A stretch of DNA of 64,000 nucleotides from Marinicauda pacifica (GCF_004793635.1 NZ_SRXV01000001.1:930501-994500); one strand, 5' to 3'. Counted from the first letter of the stretch, positions 17,299-27,004 are shown. Program-made: numbers and translations. Notes: generated by a model from the sequence alone, not told the origin.

Positions 17299-18438
17299 AT
17301 GAAACGCGAGACCCGCCTCATTCACACCGGTCGAGCTGCCGCTCAATCCGGCCTCGTCAATGCCGCGATCGCGCGTGCCTCCACGATACTGGCCGAAAGC
17401 ACGGCCGAGTTATACGCGCCAAGTGACGGCAGGAAGACCTACGGCCGCGGCGGCATGGAACCGGCCGGACAACTCGGCCAGGTGCTCGCCGAGCTCTATC
17501 AGGCAGATCACGTGGCATTGGCGCCGTCCGGCCTCGCCTCGGTGGTGCTGGCCATCCGCGCCGCCGTCATAGCTCCGGGCGAGGCGCTCGTGCCGGATAG
17601 CGTCTACAAGCCGGTACGCGCTTTCTGCGATGCGGAGCTTCCCCGGCTTGGCGTCACGCCGATCTACTATGATCCGCGTGCAGGCGCAGACATCGAGGCG
17701 TTGGTCACCGACCGAACCGTACTGATCCTGCTTGAGTCGCCGGGCTCACTCACATTCGAGGTGCAGGACATTGCCGCAATCACCTCGATCGCCCGGGAAC
17801 GGTCGATCGCAACGGTGATCGACGACACCTGGAGTGCGGGCGTTTTGATGAACCCGCTCGACCTCGGCGTCGACTATGCGGCGCAGTCGCTCACCAAGTA
17901 CGCCGGCGGCCATTCCGATTTGCTGATGGGCAGTGTAGCGGCGCGCGGCGGAGCGGCTAAGCAGGTCGAGGCTTGCGCCCGGCTGAACGGCCTTCACGTC
18001 TCACCGGACGATTGTTTCCTGGTGTTGCGCGGGTTGAGGACGCTGACTCTGAGGCTGGAGCGCTCCGGCGCGAACGGGCTGGAGCTGGCCCGCAGACTGG
18101 AAGACCATCCCAAAATCGCGCGTGTGCTTCACCCGGCTCTGGAAAGCCATCCCGACCACGAGCTTTACAAGCGCCAGTTCAGCGGCTGCGCCGGGTGCTT
18201 CAGTGTCATTCTCGATGGTATCGGTCCGCGCGAAGGCGAAGCGATCGCGGACTCACTTCATCTCTTCGGCATCGGGTTTTCTTGGGGCGGATTTGAAAGT
18301 CTCGTCCTGCCCTGTGACCGCCAACTGGTCCGCACCGCGGTGCCCTGGCAGGCGGAGGGCGCACTCGTCCGTTTCTCGACCGGTCTGGAGGCAGTTGATG
18401 ATTTGTGGGCGGATATCGAGCAGGCGCTTGATGCCTAG
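17299..18438 (+). CDS. metC: cystathionine beta-lyase
   Basis: The enzyme cleaves cystathionine to homocysteine, pyruvate and ammonia in methionine synthesis. The 379-residue protein begins with the alphaproteobacterial MetC pattern KRETRLIHTGR and has YGRGG near residue 50, and VLILLESPGSLTFEVQD. The PLP-binding lysine is in SLTKYAGGHSD near residue 205, followed by FSWGGFESL near the C-terminus, which is characteristic of beta-lyases rather than gamma-synthases. AGGAG lies 11 nt upstream. With cysK nearby it gives a sulfur amino acid theme, although the genes are separated by an opposing transporter gene. Confidence 0.9.
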   Translation: MKRETRLIHTGRAAAQSGLVNAAIARASTILAESTAELYAPSDGRKTYGRGGMEPAGQLGQVLAELYQADHVALAPSGLASVVLAIRAAVIAPGEALVPDSVYKPVRAFCDAELPRLGVTPIYYDPRAGADIEALVTDRTVLILLESPGSLTFEVQDIAAITSIARERSIATVIDDTWSAGVLMNPLDLGVDYAAQSLTKYAGGHSDLLMGSVAARGGAAKQVEACARLNGLHVSPDDCFLVLRGLRTLTLRLERSGANGLELARRLEDHPKIARVLHPALESHPDHELYKRQFSGCAGCFSVILDGIGPREGEAIADSLHLFGIGFSWGGFESLVLPCDRQLVRTAVPWQAEGALVRFSTGLEAVDDLWADIEQALDA

Positions 18439-18746
18439 CTGATCAGCAAGGCGGCAATCAGCAATGCGAGGAAGGCGGCAAAACCAAGTAGTCCGACAAC
18501 CGGCATCCAGCCCGATTCCATGAAGGTTCTGGCCTTGCCCTCGGGGTCAGGATCGGACCGCATCGCAGATTCCAGACGCCGCGCTTCTGCCGAACGCCCG
18601 GCGGCTTCGTCGTCCGTACCCAGGGGGGAGGCTGCCGGTTCGTTGTCGTCTACAGGTTCGCCGGGACGCCGGGCGTGCTTGCCCTTGCGGACCTGTGCAG
18701 CGGTCGGCGATTTCGAGAACTGGGTCTCGCCATTTTGCGGTGCCAT
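18435..18746 (-). CDS. small hypothetical protein with C-terminal membrane anchor
   Basis: The 103-residue protein is charged, low in complexity and probably disordered over its first 75 residues (many Pro, Glu, Asp, Arg). It ends with one hydrophobic segment (about residues 82-102), suggesting a tail-anchored membrane protein. I do not recognise the family. The ATG at 18746 has GGAG 9 nt upstream and is preferred over an ATG five codons earlier. Its stop overlaps the metC stop by 4 bp on opposite strands, and tRNA-Arg lies upstream. Confidence 0.55.
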   Translation of the reverse strand: MAPQNGETQFSKSPTAAQVRKGKHARRPGEPVDDNEPAASPLGTDDEAAGRSAEARRLESAMRSDPDPEGKARTFMESGWMPVVGLLGFAAFLALLIAALLIS

Positions 18747-18859
18747 CGGTCTCTTCTCCATTCTCGTCAGATCAGGAGCTAGATTTCGACGCTGTCAGTT
18801 CTACTGAATAGCTGTATTAACGGGTGTAGTTGGCATCTGCATCGCGCTGAACAGCGAGA

Positions 18860-18936
18860 TGGCGCCTCCGGCAGGACTCGAACCTGCAACCATTCGCTTA
18901 GAAGGCGAGCGCTCTATCCGGTTGAGCTACGGAGGC
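18860..18936 (-). tRNA. tRNA-Arg (TCT anticodon)
   Basis: Read leftward, the cloverleaf has a GCCTCCG/CGGAGGC acceptor stem, D arm, anticodon loop CTTCTAA giving TCT, a T arm with GGTTCGAGTCC, discriminator G and an encoded CCA. It decodes AGA codons, which are rare in this GC-rich genome. Confidence 0.95.
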
Positions 18937-18949
18937 CAAGGCCCACGCC

Positions 18950-19255
18950 TTAGTGAGACCAGGGCACTTTACGCTCGAACGAGAAATTGCCAGCGTAGGA
19001 CTTGATCTTGCGAGGGGTTTCACGCGCATCGCGAACCTGGAACGGAATCCCGTAGCGCTTGGCGTAGGAGACCGCGTCTTCCTTGGTTTCAAAATTTAGA
19101 TGAACCTGACGTCGCGTGTCCGAACCGCCTGACCATCCCATCAGAGGATCGGGGCGTTTGGCCTGCGCCGGTTCAAATTCAAGAACCCAGTGCTGGCTGT
19201 TTGCCCGTCCTGATTGCATGGCGTTCTTAGCCGGGCGATAGATCTTGGCGAACAT
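18950..19255 (-). CDS. NDUFS4-like NADH:ubiquinone oxidoreductase accessory subunit
   Basis: This small subunit decorates respiratory complex I in alphaproteobacteria and mitochondria. The 101-residue protein matches the ETC complex I conserved region: [14 protein letters not shown] at the start, [41 protein letters not shown] and a C-terminal [15 protein letters not shown]. It is encoded away from the nuo operon, between tRNA-Arg and tRNA-Pro, as commonly found in the class. Confidence 0.9.
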   Translation of the reverse strand: MFAKIYRPAKNAMQSGRANSQHWVLEFEPAQAKRPDPLMGWSGGSDTRRQVHLNFETKEDAVSYAKRYGIPFQVRDARETPRKIKSYAGNFSFERKVPWSH

Positions 19256-19307
19256 CTCTCGTTTCGTCCTTCAGCGGTCATTGGGCCCGTTCAAGGCCCT
19301 TAGAGGC

Positions 19308-19384
19308 TGGTCGGGGCGGCGTGATTCGAACACGCGACCCTCTGCTCCCAAAGCAGATGCGCTACCAGGCTGCGCTACGCCCCG
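19308..19384 (-). tRNA. tRNA-Pro (TGG anticodon)
   Basis: Read leftward, the 77 nt cloverleaf has a CGGGGCG/CGCCCCG acceptor stem, anticodon stem TCTGC/GCAGA with loop TTTGGGA (anticodon TGG), T arm GTGTTCGAATCAC and an encoded ACCA end. Confidence 0.95.
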
Positions 19385-19431
19385 ATTTACCCGGCCCGGT
19401 TTAGGCAGGATGCGTGCTGTGCGCAAGCACC

Positions 19432-20019
19432 TCACCCCTCTTCCGGCTGCGCCTCTGCATCGGTTGGGCTGTCATCGCCAACCTCTTCGGACGACGGGTC
19501 CTGCTGATCGATTGCGGAAGCGGCAGTGCCGAACATGGCGTGACGCACAAGATCGCCCGGCTCGATACCAAGCTCCATGGCACGGCCAGCGCCGATCTCG
19601 AGCACGCCCAGAACCGGCTCGCCCGAAGGCAGCTGCCGGCGGGACATGGCCTGCGCGTGTGCGATGATCTTGGCGATCGTTCCGTCTTCCCGGATGTAAA
19701 TAATATCCAGCGGGATCAGCGTGTTCTGCATCCAGATGGCGACCGGTTGCTCGACCTCGAAATCGAACAGCATGCCGGCATCGTCGGCGAGCTGCTCGCG
19801 CCACATCAGGCCGCGTTCCCGGCGTGCCGGCGTGTCCGCTATTTCTGCGGTCAGGGTCACCTCGCCTTCCCCGGTTTCGATGATGACGGGATCAGGTCCG
19901 CCATAGACGATGACGGTATCGCGAGCGGCCGGCGCGCCAGACACAGTATCCTGAAATGCAAACGCACCGGTCAGCGGCGCGGCGGTCAGGGCGAGGGCAA
20001 GAAGAATTGAGCGTATCAT
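19432..20019 (-). CDS. DUF192 family secreted protein
   Basis: The 195-residue product has a Sec signal peptide (about residues 1-21) and one DUF192 domain. The family hallmarks seen are [36 protein letters not shown], and [15 protein letters not shown]. An acidic, low-complexity tail of about 30 residues follows. DUF192 proteins are periplasmic, with unknown function. The ATG at 20019 is chosen because it starts the signal peptide; the longer frame has an Arg-rich lead unlike export signals. It is divergent from ppa with 156 bp between. Confidence 0.85.
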   Translation of the reverse strand: MIRSILLALALTAAPLTGAFAFQDTVSGAPAARDTVIVYGGPDPVIIETGEGEVTLTAEIADTPARRERGLMWREQLADDAGMLFDFEVEQPVAIWMQNTLIPLDIIYIREDGTIAKIIAHAQAMSRRQLPSGEPVLGVLEIGAGRAMELGIEPGDLVRHAMFGTAASAIDQQDPSSEEVGDDSPTDAEAQPEEG

Positions 20020-20175
20020 GCGCGAGAAGCTAGCCGCGCGCGATGCGAGGCGCAATCTCGATGTCCAGACAGAGGCCAATGACTGCGCAACGCGTCTGGT
20101 GCATCGCACAAAAGGCTTGAATCCGAAGTGCTGACAGAGTTTGTTCCGCTCGCGTCAACTCAAACGGAGCCATTC

Positions 20176-20709
20176 ATGCGTCTGTCCAAGATCGCGGCCG
20201 GTGTGAACCCGCCTGAAGACATCAACGTCATCGTCGAAGTCCCGGTTGGCGGCCAGCCGGTCAAGTACGAGATGGACAAGGAATCGGGCACCGTCTTCGT
20301 CGACCGTTTCCTGCACACGCCGATGCGCTATCCGTGCAATTACGGCTTCATGCCTCACACGCTTTCTGATGACGGCGATCCCATCGATGTGATGGTGCTG
20401 GGCCAGACGGAGCTGATACCGGGCTGCGTCGTGCGCGCGCGTCCGATCGGCGTTCTTCTGATGGAGGACGAAAGCGGCCAGGACGAGAAGATTCTCGCCG
20501 CGCCGCACGAGAAGCTGACGCCCTTCTATTCCAACATCAAGAACTACACCGATGTGCATGAGGCCCAGCTCGCGCGGATCACGCACTTCTTCGAGCACTA
20601 CAAGGATCTCGAGCCCCGCAAATGGGTGAAAGTCGAAGGCTGGCACGGTATCGACCGCGCCCACGACCTCATTCGCCAGGCGCTCGAACGGGTGAAGACG
20701 CAGGGCTGA
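20176..20709 (+). CDS. ppa: inorganic pyrophosphatase
   Basis: The soluble family I pyrophosphatase hydrolyses pyrophosphate and pulls biosynthetic reactions forward. The 177-residue protein has [33 protein letters not shown] (key Asp residues in the DGDPIDV motif) and a C-terminal [12 protein letters not shown] lies 6 nt before the ATG at 20176, giving the standard family length; an earlier start would add 16 non-homologous residues. A strong terminator follows. The membrane pyrophosphatase HppA is also encoded in this window, so the cell has both kinds. Confidence 0.96.
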   Translation: MRLSKIAAGVNPPEDINVIVEVPVGGQPVKYEMDKESGTVFVDRFLHTPMRYPCNYGFMPHTLSDDGDPIDVMVLGQTELIPGCVVRARPIGVLLMEDESGQDEKILAAPHEKLTPFYSNIKNYTDVHEAQLARITHFFEHYKDLEPRKWVKVEGWHGIDRAHDLIRQALERVKTQG

Positions 20710-20744
20710 TCGGGTTCTAACCCAGTAGGCTGCAGGTTCGAGAG

Positions 20745-20776
20745 CGGGCTCCTTTTCAGGAGCCCGTTTTCGTTTG
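20745..20776 (+). terminator. Rho-independent terminator of ppa
   Basis: A 9 bp perfect stem CGGGCTCCT/AGGAGCCCG with a TTTC loop is followed by TTTTCGTTT. Confidence 0.9.
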
Positions 20777-20921
20777 GGCGGAGGCGTGACCGCGCGGGCC
20801 CACGTCCAGATTACTGAATCGCGGCGGCCTCAGCCTGGAGGCAGGCCAAAGTCACGTTCAGCACCGACACTACCGTGAGGCGAGCTTGCGCGATTGATTT
20901 TCTAAGGGAAATGCGCGCGAG

Positions 20922-20996
20922 TGGTAGGCCCTAGGGGAATCGAACCCCTCTTTCCAGGTTGAAAACCTGGCGTCCTAACCGATAGACGAAGGGCCC
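20922..20996 (-). tRNA. tRNA-Glu (TTC anticodon)
   Basis: Read leftward, the 75 nt cloverleaf has a GGGCCCT/AGGGCCT acceptor stem (first pair G-U), anticodon stem CCAGG/CCTGG with loop TTTTCAA (anticodon TTC), T arm AGGGG/CCCCT and an encoded ACCA end. Confidence 0.94.
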
Positions 20997-21074
20997 ACTG
21001 GCTCGCGAGAACGGGGGTATATCCGCTGGTTTTTTTTGATGCAAGCGGCGGGTGAAGAAAAAGCTGCATCATTG

Positions 21075-22871
21075 TCAGCGCGCCGGAGCGAGGTCCTCCA
21101 GATGCAGTTCTGCCCTCCGGCCGAAGCGGTTATCGGAAGCCTTGAGCCGTCCTGCCACGTGCCAAGGCCCTTCTCCGCCTGAGAGCAGAGCCTGCCCAAT
21201 CGGATCGTCCGCCCGGCGGAACGCGATGCCGCCCAAGCGGGATCCGCTGGCATCCTCGAACGCAAACCGGACATGGTCCTGACCCACGCGTTCGGCATAG
21301 GTGCAGCGCAGGTCTGCAAACGCAAAGCGCGGCTCGGGATGGCCGGCGCCATAAGGCGCGGCCTTGTTCAATGCTTCGCAGAATTCAAAGCTGACAGCGC
21401 GGGCACTCATGACCGCGTCGAAACGCGCCGTGCGCGCCTCGTCTGCCTGCTGCCACTCTGCCCCCAGCACCTCGGCCATGAAGGTGCGAAACGCGTCCAC
21501 GCGTTCGGCGGCTATGGTCAAACCGGCCGCCATGGGATGGCCGCCGCCGGCGATCAGCAGACCTTCACTTTGCGCCCGCGAGATGGCAGCGCCCAGATTG
21601 ACGCCGGGCACCGAGCGTCCTGATCCCTTGCCCAGACCGTCTTCCGTAAGCCCGATGACGATGGCGGGCCGGTTGAAGCGCTCTTTGAGGCGGCCTGCCG
21701 CGATGCCTATGACGCCGGCATGCCAGTTCATCCCGGCCGCAATGAGAACCGGAGTCATATCGTCGGGCGGGCTGGCTTCGATTTCGGCCATAGCTGCGCC
21801 AAGAACCTCAGCTTCAATGGCCCGCCGCTCGGCGTTGAGGGCATCGAGCTCGGCCGCAATCGACCGCGCTTCGGTCCTGTCGTGCGCACTCAGCAGACGC
21901 ACCCCCAGATCGGATTTGCCGACCCGCCCGCCCGCATTGATCCGGGGTCCGATGAGGAACCCGGCCTGGTATGGCGTCGCCGGACCCTCCGCCCCCGCAA
22001 TCTCGGCCAGCGCTGCAAGGCCGGGCCGGGTCCACGCGCTCATCACCTTGAGACCCTGAGCCACGATCGCACGATTGATCCCGGTCAACGGAACGACATC
22101 GCAAATCGTGCCGAGGGCTGCCAGATCTGCCAGCGCAAGGACGTCCGGCTCCTGCATGTTCTCAAATGCCGCGCGTCGCCGACCTTCACGGTTGAGAGCG
22201 GCCAGCAGGATGAAGGTGACACCCGCTGCCGCCATATGCCCGCAGTGTGAGCGATCACCGGCCTGATTGGGATTGACCAGGGCCACGGAGGGCGGAACCT
22301 CCTCCTTCATCATGTGATGGTCGACGACGATCACCGGCAGGTTCAGGGCCTGCGCCGCTTTGAGCGGCTCGATGGAGGCGGCACCGCAATCGAGCGTGAT
22401 CACCAGTTCGGCGCCCTGCGATTTCAAAGTTTCGAACGCGGCCGTGCTGGGCCCGTAGCCCTCCTCGATACGATCGGGGATGTAGACTAGCGGTTCCTGA
22501 CCGACGGCGCGCAGCCACTCGATCAGCTGCGCCGCAGAGCTAGCCCCGTCCACGTCGTAATCGGCAAACAGTGCGATCTGCCGGCGAGCTTGCACCGCAT
22601 CCCAGATAAGACCCGCGGCCTTGTCCATGTCGATGAAGAGCGAGGGATCGGGGAAGCAGTCGCGCAGCCGCGGATTGAGGAAAGCTGCCGCCCCGGCGGC
22701 GTCGATCCCTCGCGATGCCATGAGGCGGGCCAGCGTATCGTCGCATCCTGCCGCACGGGCTATGTCGCCGATGAGCCGATCATCGGCCTCGCTAAGCTGC
22801 CAGCGCTTGCCGGAAAGCGAGCGCTCGACGCCGAACAGGGCGTTTGAGCTGGAGAGTGGCGGCGTGGCCAT
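21075..22871 (-). CDS. recJ: single-stranded-DNA-specific exonuclease RecJ
   Basis: RecJ degrades single-stranded DNA 5' to 3' in recombination and mismatch repair. The 598-residue protein has the DHH phosphoesterase motifs ALFADYDVDGASS near residue 98 and VIVVDHHMM near residue 180, the GPRINAGGRVG segment near residue 300, and the DHHA1 motif GGGHPMAAGL near residue 445. The ATG at 22871 shares one base with the glpX stop (TAATG), which fixes the start and shows translational coupling; the frame runs 48 codons further upstream inside glpX. Confidence 0.95.
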   Translation of the reverse strand: MATPPLSSSNALFGVERSLSGKRWQLSEADDRLIGDIARAAGCDDTLARLMASRGIDAAGAAAFLNPRLRDCFPDPSLFIDMDKAAGLIWDAVQARRQIALFADYDVDGASSAAQLIEWLRAVGQEPLVYIPDRIEEGYGPSTAAFETLKSQGAELVITLDCGAASIEPLKAAQALNLPVIVVDHHMMKEEVPPSVALVNPNQAGDRSHCGHMAAAGVTFILLAALNREGRRRAAFENMQEPDVLALADLAALGTICDVVPLTGINRAIVAQGLKVMSAWTRPGLAALAEIAGAEGPATPYQAGFLIGPRINAGGRVGKSDLGVRLLSAHDRTEARSIAAELDALNAERRAIEAEVLGAAMAEIEASPPDDMTPVLIAAGMNWHAGVIGIAAGRLKERFNRPAIVIGLTEDGLGKGSGRSVPGVNLGAAISRAQSEGLLIAGGGHPMAAGLTIAAERVDAFRTFMAEVLGAEWQQADEARTARFDAVMSARAVSFEFCEALNKAAPYGAGHPEPRFAFADLRCTYAERVGQDHVRFAFEDASGSRLGGIAFRRADDPIGQALLSGGEGPWHVAGRLKASDNRFGRRAELHLEDLAPAR

Positions 22872-23824
22872 TATGCCGGACGCCGGGTCTCCACGATCCG
22901 GCGCGCTCCGCTGACCGAGGACAGAACCAGGCTCTCGGTTGACACATACCCTTCCCCGCGGCGCACGCCGGCCAGCATCAGGCCTTCGGTGACGCCGGTG
23001 GCGATAAAGACGCAATCCTTCGAGGCCAGTTCGTGCTCTGCGTATTTGCGTTCCAGGTCGGTGATACCGACCCGGCTGGCGCGCTCACGCTCTTCGTCAT
23101 TGCGAAAATGCAGACGGCCTTGCATCTGACCGCCCAGGCAGCGCAGGGCTGCAGCGGCCAGCACGCCTTCAGGCGCGCCACCCCGGCCGATATAGATGTC
23201 CGGACCGCCATCGGGGTCCGCGACAGAGATAACACCGGCCACGTCACCATCGGGGATGAATTCGATACGCGCGCCGACCCGGCGGATGTCGTCCACGATG
23301 TGCTGGTGACGTTCGCGCTCGAGAACACAGACGGTGATATCGCGAACATCGACACCCTTGGCCTTGGCCAGAGCCTGCACGTTCTCGGATGGGGAAGCAT
23401 CCAGATCGATCACGCCCTTAGGGTAGCCCGGACCAATCGCAATCTTGTCCATGTAAGTGTCCGGCGCATGCAACAGTCCTCCACGCGGCGCGATCGCCAG
23501 GACCGCCAGCGATTCGGGCAGTCCCCTTGCCGTCAGGTCCGTGCCTTCGAGCGGATCGAGCGCAATGTCGATTTCCGGTCCCTCCCCGGTTCCGACTTCC
23601 TCGCCGATATAAAGCATCGGCGCTTCATCGCGTTCGCCCTCGCCGATCACGATGCGCCCGCGCATGGCCATGGCGTTCAAGCCCTTGCGCATCGCATCCA
23701 CCGCAGCCTGATCGGCGGCGATCTTGTCGCCGCGCCCGGCGAGACGTTCGGCAGCAATGGCGGCCATTTCAGCCGCATTGAGGGCTTCGAAAGCGAGACG
23801 ATCGAGCGCGCGGCCGTCGGACAT
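22871..23824 (-). CDS. glpX: class II fructose-1,6-bisphosphatase
   Basis: The enzyme dephosphorylates fructose-1,6-bisphosphate in gluconeogenesis. The 317-residue protein has GRIVIGEGERDEAPMLYIGE, the metal site IDIALDPLEGTDLTA near residue 90, and GRGGAPEGVLAAAALRCLGGQMQGRL, all typical of the GlpX family. It is the first gene of a glpX-recJ pair found across alphaproteobacteria, usually with homoserine dehydrogenase upstream; here a small lipoprotein gene takes that position instead. Confidence 0.94.
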   Translation of the reverse strand: MSDGRALDRLAFEALNAAEMAAIAAERLAGRGDKIAADQAAVDAMRKGLNAMAMRGRIVIGEGERDEAPMLYIGEEVGTGEGPEIDIALDPLEGTDLTARGLPESLAVLAIAPRGGLLHAPDTYMDKIAIGPGYPKGVIDLDASPSENVQALAKAKGVDVRDITVCVLERERHQHIVDDIRRVGARIEFIPDGDVAGVISVADPDGGPDIYIGRGGAPEGVLAAAALRCLGGQMQGRLHFRNDEERERASRVGITDLERKYAEHELASKDCVFIATGVTEGLMLAGVRRGEGYVSTESLVLSSVSGARRIVETRRPA

Positions 23825-23899
23825 GACTAAATTCCTTCCAGAGTGGGGCGATGCCGGTGTGAGCGGCCTGTATTCTCTAACCTGATTTGGGTGGCGTGA

Positions 23900-24235
23900 T
23901 CACGAGCCAGGCGCAGGCGGCGGCGCGTTTCGCTCGCGCGCCTGACGCACGTAGGCACCGGTATCGACCGGCTCGTCGGCAATGGCCTCTGCGCGGGCTC
24001 GTACCTGCGCAGCGAGGACAAGCAGACGCCGGGTTGTCGCTGCAACTTCGATGCGATCTTCCGGGTCAAGTTGATAGCGTGGAACGGTCGCGGGCGGCGC
24101 GATCCGGCGCCCTTCCTCCAGGCTGGCGTCCAGCCAGGCCGCCTCGTCGGCAGCCTCCCCCATACCCGCACACCCGGCCGAGGCGAGCGCAATCGTCGCG
24201 CAGCAGGCCTGCACCAGGCGGTGAAAACTGATCAA
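23900..24235 (-). CDS. small predicted lipoprotein
   Basis: The 111-residue protein has a lipoprotein signal with lipobox ASAGC around residue 22. A mostly helical, charged mature part follows, with no recognised domain; it ends Pro-rich. The start is TTG at 24235 with GGGAG 7-8 nt upstream; a GTG at 24214 is an alternative. It lies 75 bp upstream of glpX on the same strand and could share its promoter. Function unknown. Confidence 0.6.
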   Translation of the reverse strand: MISFHRLVQACCATIALASAGCAGMGEAADEAAWLDASLEEGRRIAPPATVPRYQLDPEDRIEVAATTRRLLVLAAQVRARAEAIADEPVDTGAYVRQARERNAPPPAPGS

Positions 24236-24321
24236 GAGCGGTCTCCCGTGATTGGACGCGCAGATGGCTTTCTATACGCTGAAGTCTTCGTCTGTCACCT
24301 CTCGTGAAGAAGGCACTTGCC

Positions 24322-26280
24322 ATGGCCGACAGCAAGTCTTCTGGCCCGCCTCGCCCGAAGCCCGTTTCGGACTCCGAATCGAAGGACTCGTCTGCAAAGC
24401 CGCAGGCGGCTGCGACCCCTTCGCCGGAGGCCGATCCGAGCCTGGCCGAGCAGTCGCCCAAGGTGCGCTCCTTCTCCGATCTGACGCAATTGGGCGCGTT
24501 GAACGAGGCCGAGATCAAGCATCTCGATGCCCTGTCCCGCAACCTGATGGACACGGCGATGAAGAGCCAGACCCTGCTCGCTGAAATGATGGCGAGTCCC
24601 GACCGGCCCGGCCCGGGCCTTTCGCTGGAGACACTCTCGAAAAGTCCGGATATGTCGCGGGTTTTCGAACAGGTCGTGGCCGATCAGGACCTGATCATGA
24701 AGGCCCAGAGCGACCTTCATCAGGGCTATCTGGATCTGTGGTCGGGTACGGTGTCGAAGTTGATGAAGGCGCCCGCCGAGCCTGTGATCGAGCCGGCTCC
24801 GGGCGACAAGCGCTGGCGCGGCGAGGAATGGTCCAGCCACCCGGTTTTCGATGCAATCAAACAGTCTTACCTGCTCAATCAGCGTTTCATGATGAGCCTG
24901 GTCGAAGGGGTAAGGGGCGTGGAAGATCGCGCCAAGCGCCGGGCCGCCTTTCTCACCCAGCAATTCATGGATGCGATGGCGCCCACCAATTTCGCCCTGA
25001 CGAACCCCCAGGTTCTCAAGGAAACCTATGAAACCCAAGGCGAAAATCTGAGCCGCGGCCTGATGAATCTCGCCCGCGACCTGGAGCGCGGCAAAGGCCG
25101 GCTGGCGCTGTCCCAGACCGATATGGAGGGATTCAAGATCGGCGAGAACCTGGCGACAACGCCGGGAAAGGTCATATTCCGCAACGAGTTATTCGAGCTG
25201 ATCCAGTACACGCCACGCACGCAGAATGTCCGCCGGCGCCCGATTCTCATCGCCCCGCCCTGGATCAACAAATTCTACATTCTCGATATGCGGGCGCAGA
25301 ACTCGATGATCGCCTGGCTGCTCGACCAGGGCTTCAGCCTCTTCCTGATGAGCTGGGTCAACCCGGGTCCGGAGCTGGCTGAAGCCGGGATGGAGGATTA
25401 CATGAAGTCCGGGCTTTTCAAAGCGCTGGACGTAACACTTGAGGTAACGGGAGAGGCTCAGGCCGACGTCGTGGGTTACTGCATCGGGGGCACGATGCTG
25501 GGGGCCGCCCTCGCCTACCTTGCCAAGGACGAAGACGATCAACGTATTGCTTCGGCGACATTTTTTGCCGCCCAGCTGGATTTCGAGGACCCCGGCGAGC
25601 TGATGGTGTTCATGGAGGACGGCTGGGTCGGCGAAATCGAGCGGATCATGGAATCCCAGGGCGGCGTGCTCGACGGCCAGATCATGGCGGATACGTTTAA
25701 TGCCTTGCGCGCCAATGACTTGATCTGGTCTTTCGTGGTCAACAACTACCTGCTCGGCAAGCAGCCCCAAGCCTTCGACCTGTTGTACTGGAATGCCGAC
25801 CAGACGCGCATGCCCAAGCGTCTACATCTGAGCTATCTCAATGCGTTTTACCGCCATAATCTGCTATCTCAATGCAAAATGACGCTCGATTCCCGTCAGC
25901 TCGACCTATCTGAGGTGACCGTCCCAGTCTTCATGCAGGCCAGCATCCGCGACCATATCGCGCCGGCCGCCTCGGTCTATCGCGGCGCAAAACTGTTCGG
26001 AGGACCGACCGAGTTCATGCTGGCCGGATCGGGGCATATCGCCGGCGTTATCAATCATCCCGACGCGAACAAATACCAGTATTGGAGCCGGACCGACCTT
26101 CCCGGCGATTTCGAGGCGTGGAAGTCCGGCGCGACCGAGACCGAGGGCTCCTGGTGGCCGCACTGGCGCGACTGGCTCTATCGTCTGAGCGACGAGACGG
26201 TGGCGGCCCGCGACCCGGGCAGCGAGGCCTACCCGCCCGTGTGCGACGCGCCGGGCGAGTATGTGAAGGTTCGCGGCTAG
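24322..26280 (+). CDS. phaC: class I poly(3-hydroxyalkanoate) polymerase
   Basis: PhaC polymerises 3-hydroxyacyl-CoA into storage polyester. The 652-residue protein has a Pro/Ser-rich N-terminal extension of about 55 residues and then the PhaC N domain. The catalytic domain follows with PPWINKFYILDM, LISWVNPGPE-like LMSWVNPGPE, the lipase-like box GYCIGG with catalytic Cys near residue 387, an Asp in SIRDHIAP and a His in AGSGHIAGVINHP. AGAAGG precedes the ATG at 24322, preferred over an upstream GTG. No phasin, phaR, phaA or phaB is adjacent. It overlaps the convergent methyltransferase by 4 bp. Confidence 0.93.
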   Translation: MADSKSSGPPRPKPVSDSESKDSSAKPQAAATPSPEADPSLAEQSPKVRSFSDLTQLGALNEAEIKHLDALSRNLMDTAMKSQTLLAEMMASPDRPGPGLSLETLSKSPDMSRVFEQVVADQDLIMKAQSDLHQGYLDLWSGTVSKLMKAPAEPVIEPAPGDKRWRGEEWSSHPVFDAIKQSYLLNQRFMMSLVEGVRGVEDRAKRRAAFLTQQFMDAMAPTNFALTNPQVLKETYETQGENLSRGLMNLARDLERGKGRLALSQTDMEGFKIGENLATTPGKVIFRNELFELIQYTPRTQNVRRRPILIAPPWINKFYILDMRAQNSMIAWLLDQGFSLFLMSWVNPGPELAEAGMEDYMKSGLFKALDVTLEVTGEAQADVVGYCIGGTMLGAALAYLAKDEDDQRIASATFFAAQLDFEDPGELMVFMEDGWVGEIERIMESQGGVLDGQIMADTFNALRANDLIWSFVVNNYLLGKQPQAFDLLYWNADQTRMPKRLHLSYLNAFYRHNLLSQCKMTLDSRQLDLSEVTVPVFMQASIRDHIAPAASVYRGAKLFGGPTEFMLAGSGHIAGVINHPDANKYQYWSRTDLPGDFEAWKSGATETEGSWWPHWRDWLYRLSDETVAARDPGSEAYPPVCDAPGEYVKVRG

Positions 26281-26906
26281 GCGCGGTCTTCCTTTCGCGC
26301 GATGACGAAGACCGCGATCGCCCCGTCCTTGCGCCAGCATTGCTCGACCCGGAAACCGGCCTCCTCCAATTTCTTGAGGTGATCGGCTTCTGAAAAGACT
26401 GCGACGCGCGGTAGCAGGCCGAGCAGCCGGCCGATTGGAAGGATCGCGCGAATCCATCCCATCCGGTCGCCAAGACACGCCGTGGTCGAGACCAGATAGC
26501 CCCCAGGCGCCAGGCATTGGCCGATTTTCGACAGGGCGGCTTCGCGGTCGCCGAGAAGATGCAGCAGCGAATGGGCCATGACGACACCGAAGCGCTTCGC
26601 TGGGGGCTGGAAGGTGTCGAGGTCAGCAACGGCGAACTCAACGTTCGAGACGTCAGCGGTTTCCGCCTTGCGGCGAGCGATCCCGATCATCGCTTCGGAG
26701 ACGTCGGTGGCCAGAACCGAACCCACATAAGGCGCATGCTCGAGCGCAATGGATCCGGTCCCGCAGCCGAACTCCAGCACCCGGGTCTCCCGGGTCAGAT
26801 AGCGGCGCGTGAGTGCGAGCTTTCGCTCATAGGCCGCCTGATCGGCGATGGGCGACTCCGCGTAGTTGCGGGCTTTGCGGTTCCAGAACCGGGCATCGTG
26901 TCTCAT
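26277..26906 (-). CDS. class I SAM-dependent methyltransferase
   Basis: The 209-residue protein has an N-terminal RFWNRKARNYAES segment, the SAM-binding motif VLEFGCGTGSIAL near residue 46, an acidic residue in ATDVSEAMI, and the AVADLDTFQ loop. The fold class is clear; the substrate is not, though similarity to UbiE/small-molecule methyltransferases is likely. ATG at 26906 is where homology starts. The gene is downstream of rplM-rpsI on the same strand but separated by their terminator, and its stop overlaps the phaC stop. Confidence 0.82.
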   Translation of the reverse strand: MRHDARFWNRKARNYAESPIADQAAYERKLALTRRYLTRETRVLEFGCGTGSIALEHAPYVGSVLATDVSEAMIGIARRKAETADVSNVEFAVADLDTFQPPAKRFGVVMAHSLLHLLGDREAALSKIGQCLAPGGYLVSTTACLGDRMGWIRAILPIGRLLGLLPRVAVFSEADHLKKLEEAGFRVEQCWRKDGAIAVFVIARKEDRA

Positions 26907-27004
26907 GAGCGATCCTGCGCAAGGTCTCGCCCATCCTGGCCGCAATGCCTGCGTGACGGCAATCCCTCCCTCCCGGTCCGGTATCGGGACGACCGCTCAT
27001 TCGC

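Larger units (their letters stand above)
20710..21074 (+). other. intergenic region of 365 bp between ppa and recJ
   Basis: It contains the ppa terminator and tRNA-Glu. The roughly 145 bases between them (20777-20921) hold no open frame, repeat or RNA fold that I can support. No clear recJ terminator was seen in 20997-21074. Confidence 0.6.

Noticed and set aside
18860-21000. tRNA cluster as an integration site for a mobile element
   Set aside because: No integrase, no direct repeat of a tRNA 3' end and no change of gene type were seen; the genes between the tRNAs are ordinary core genes.
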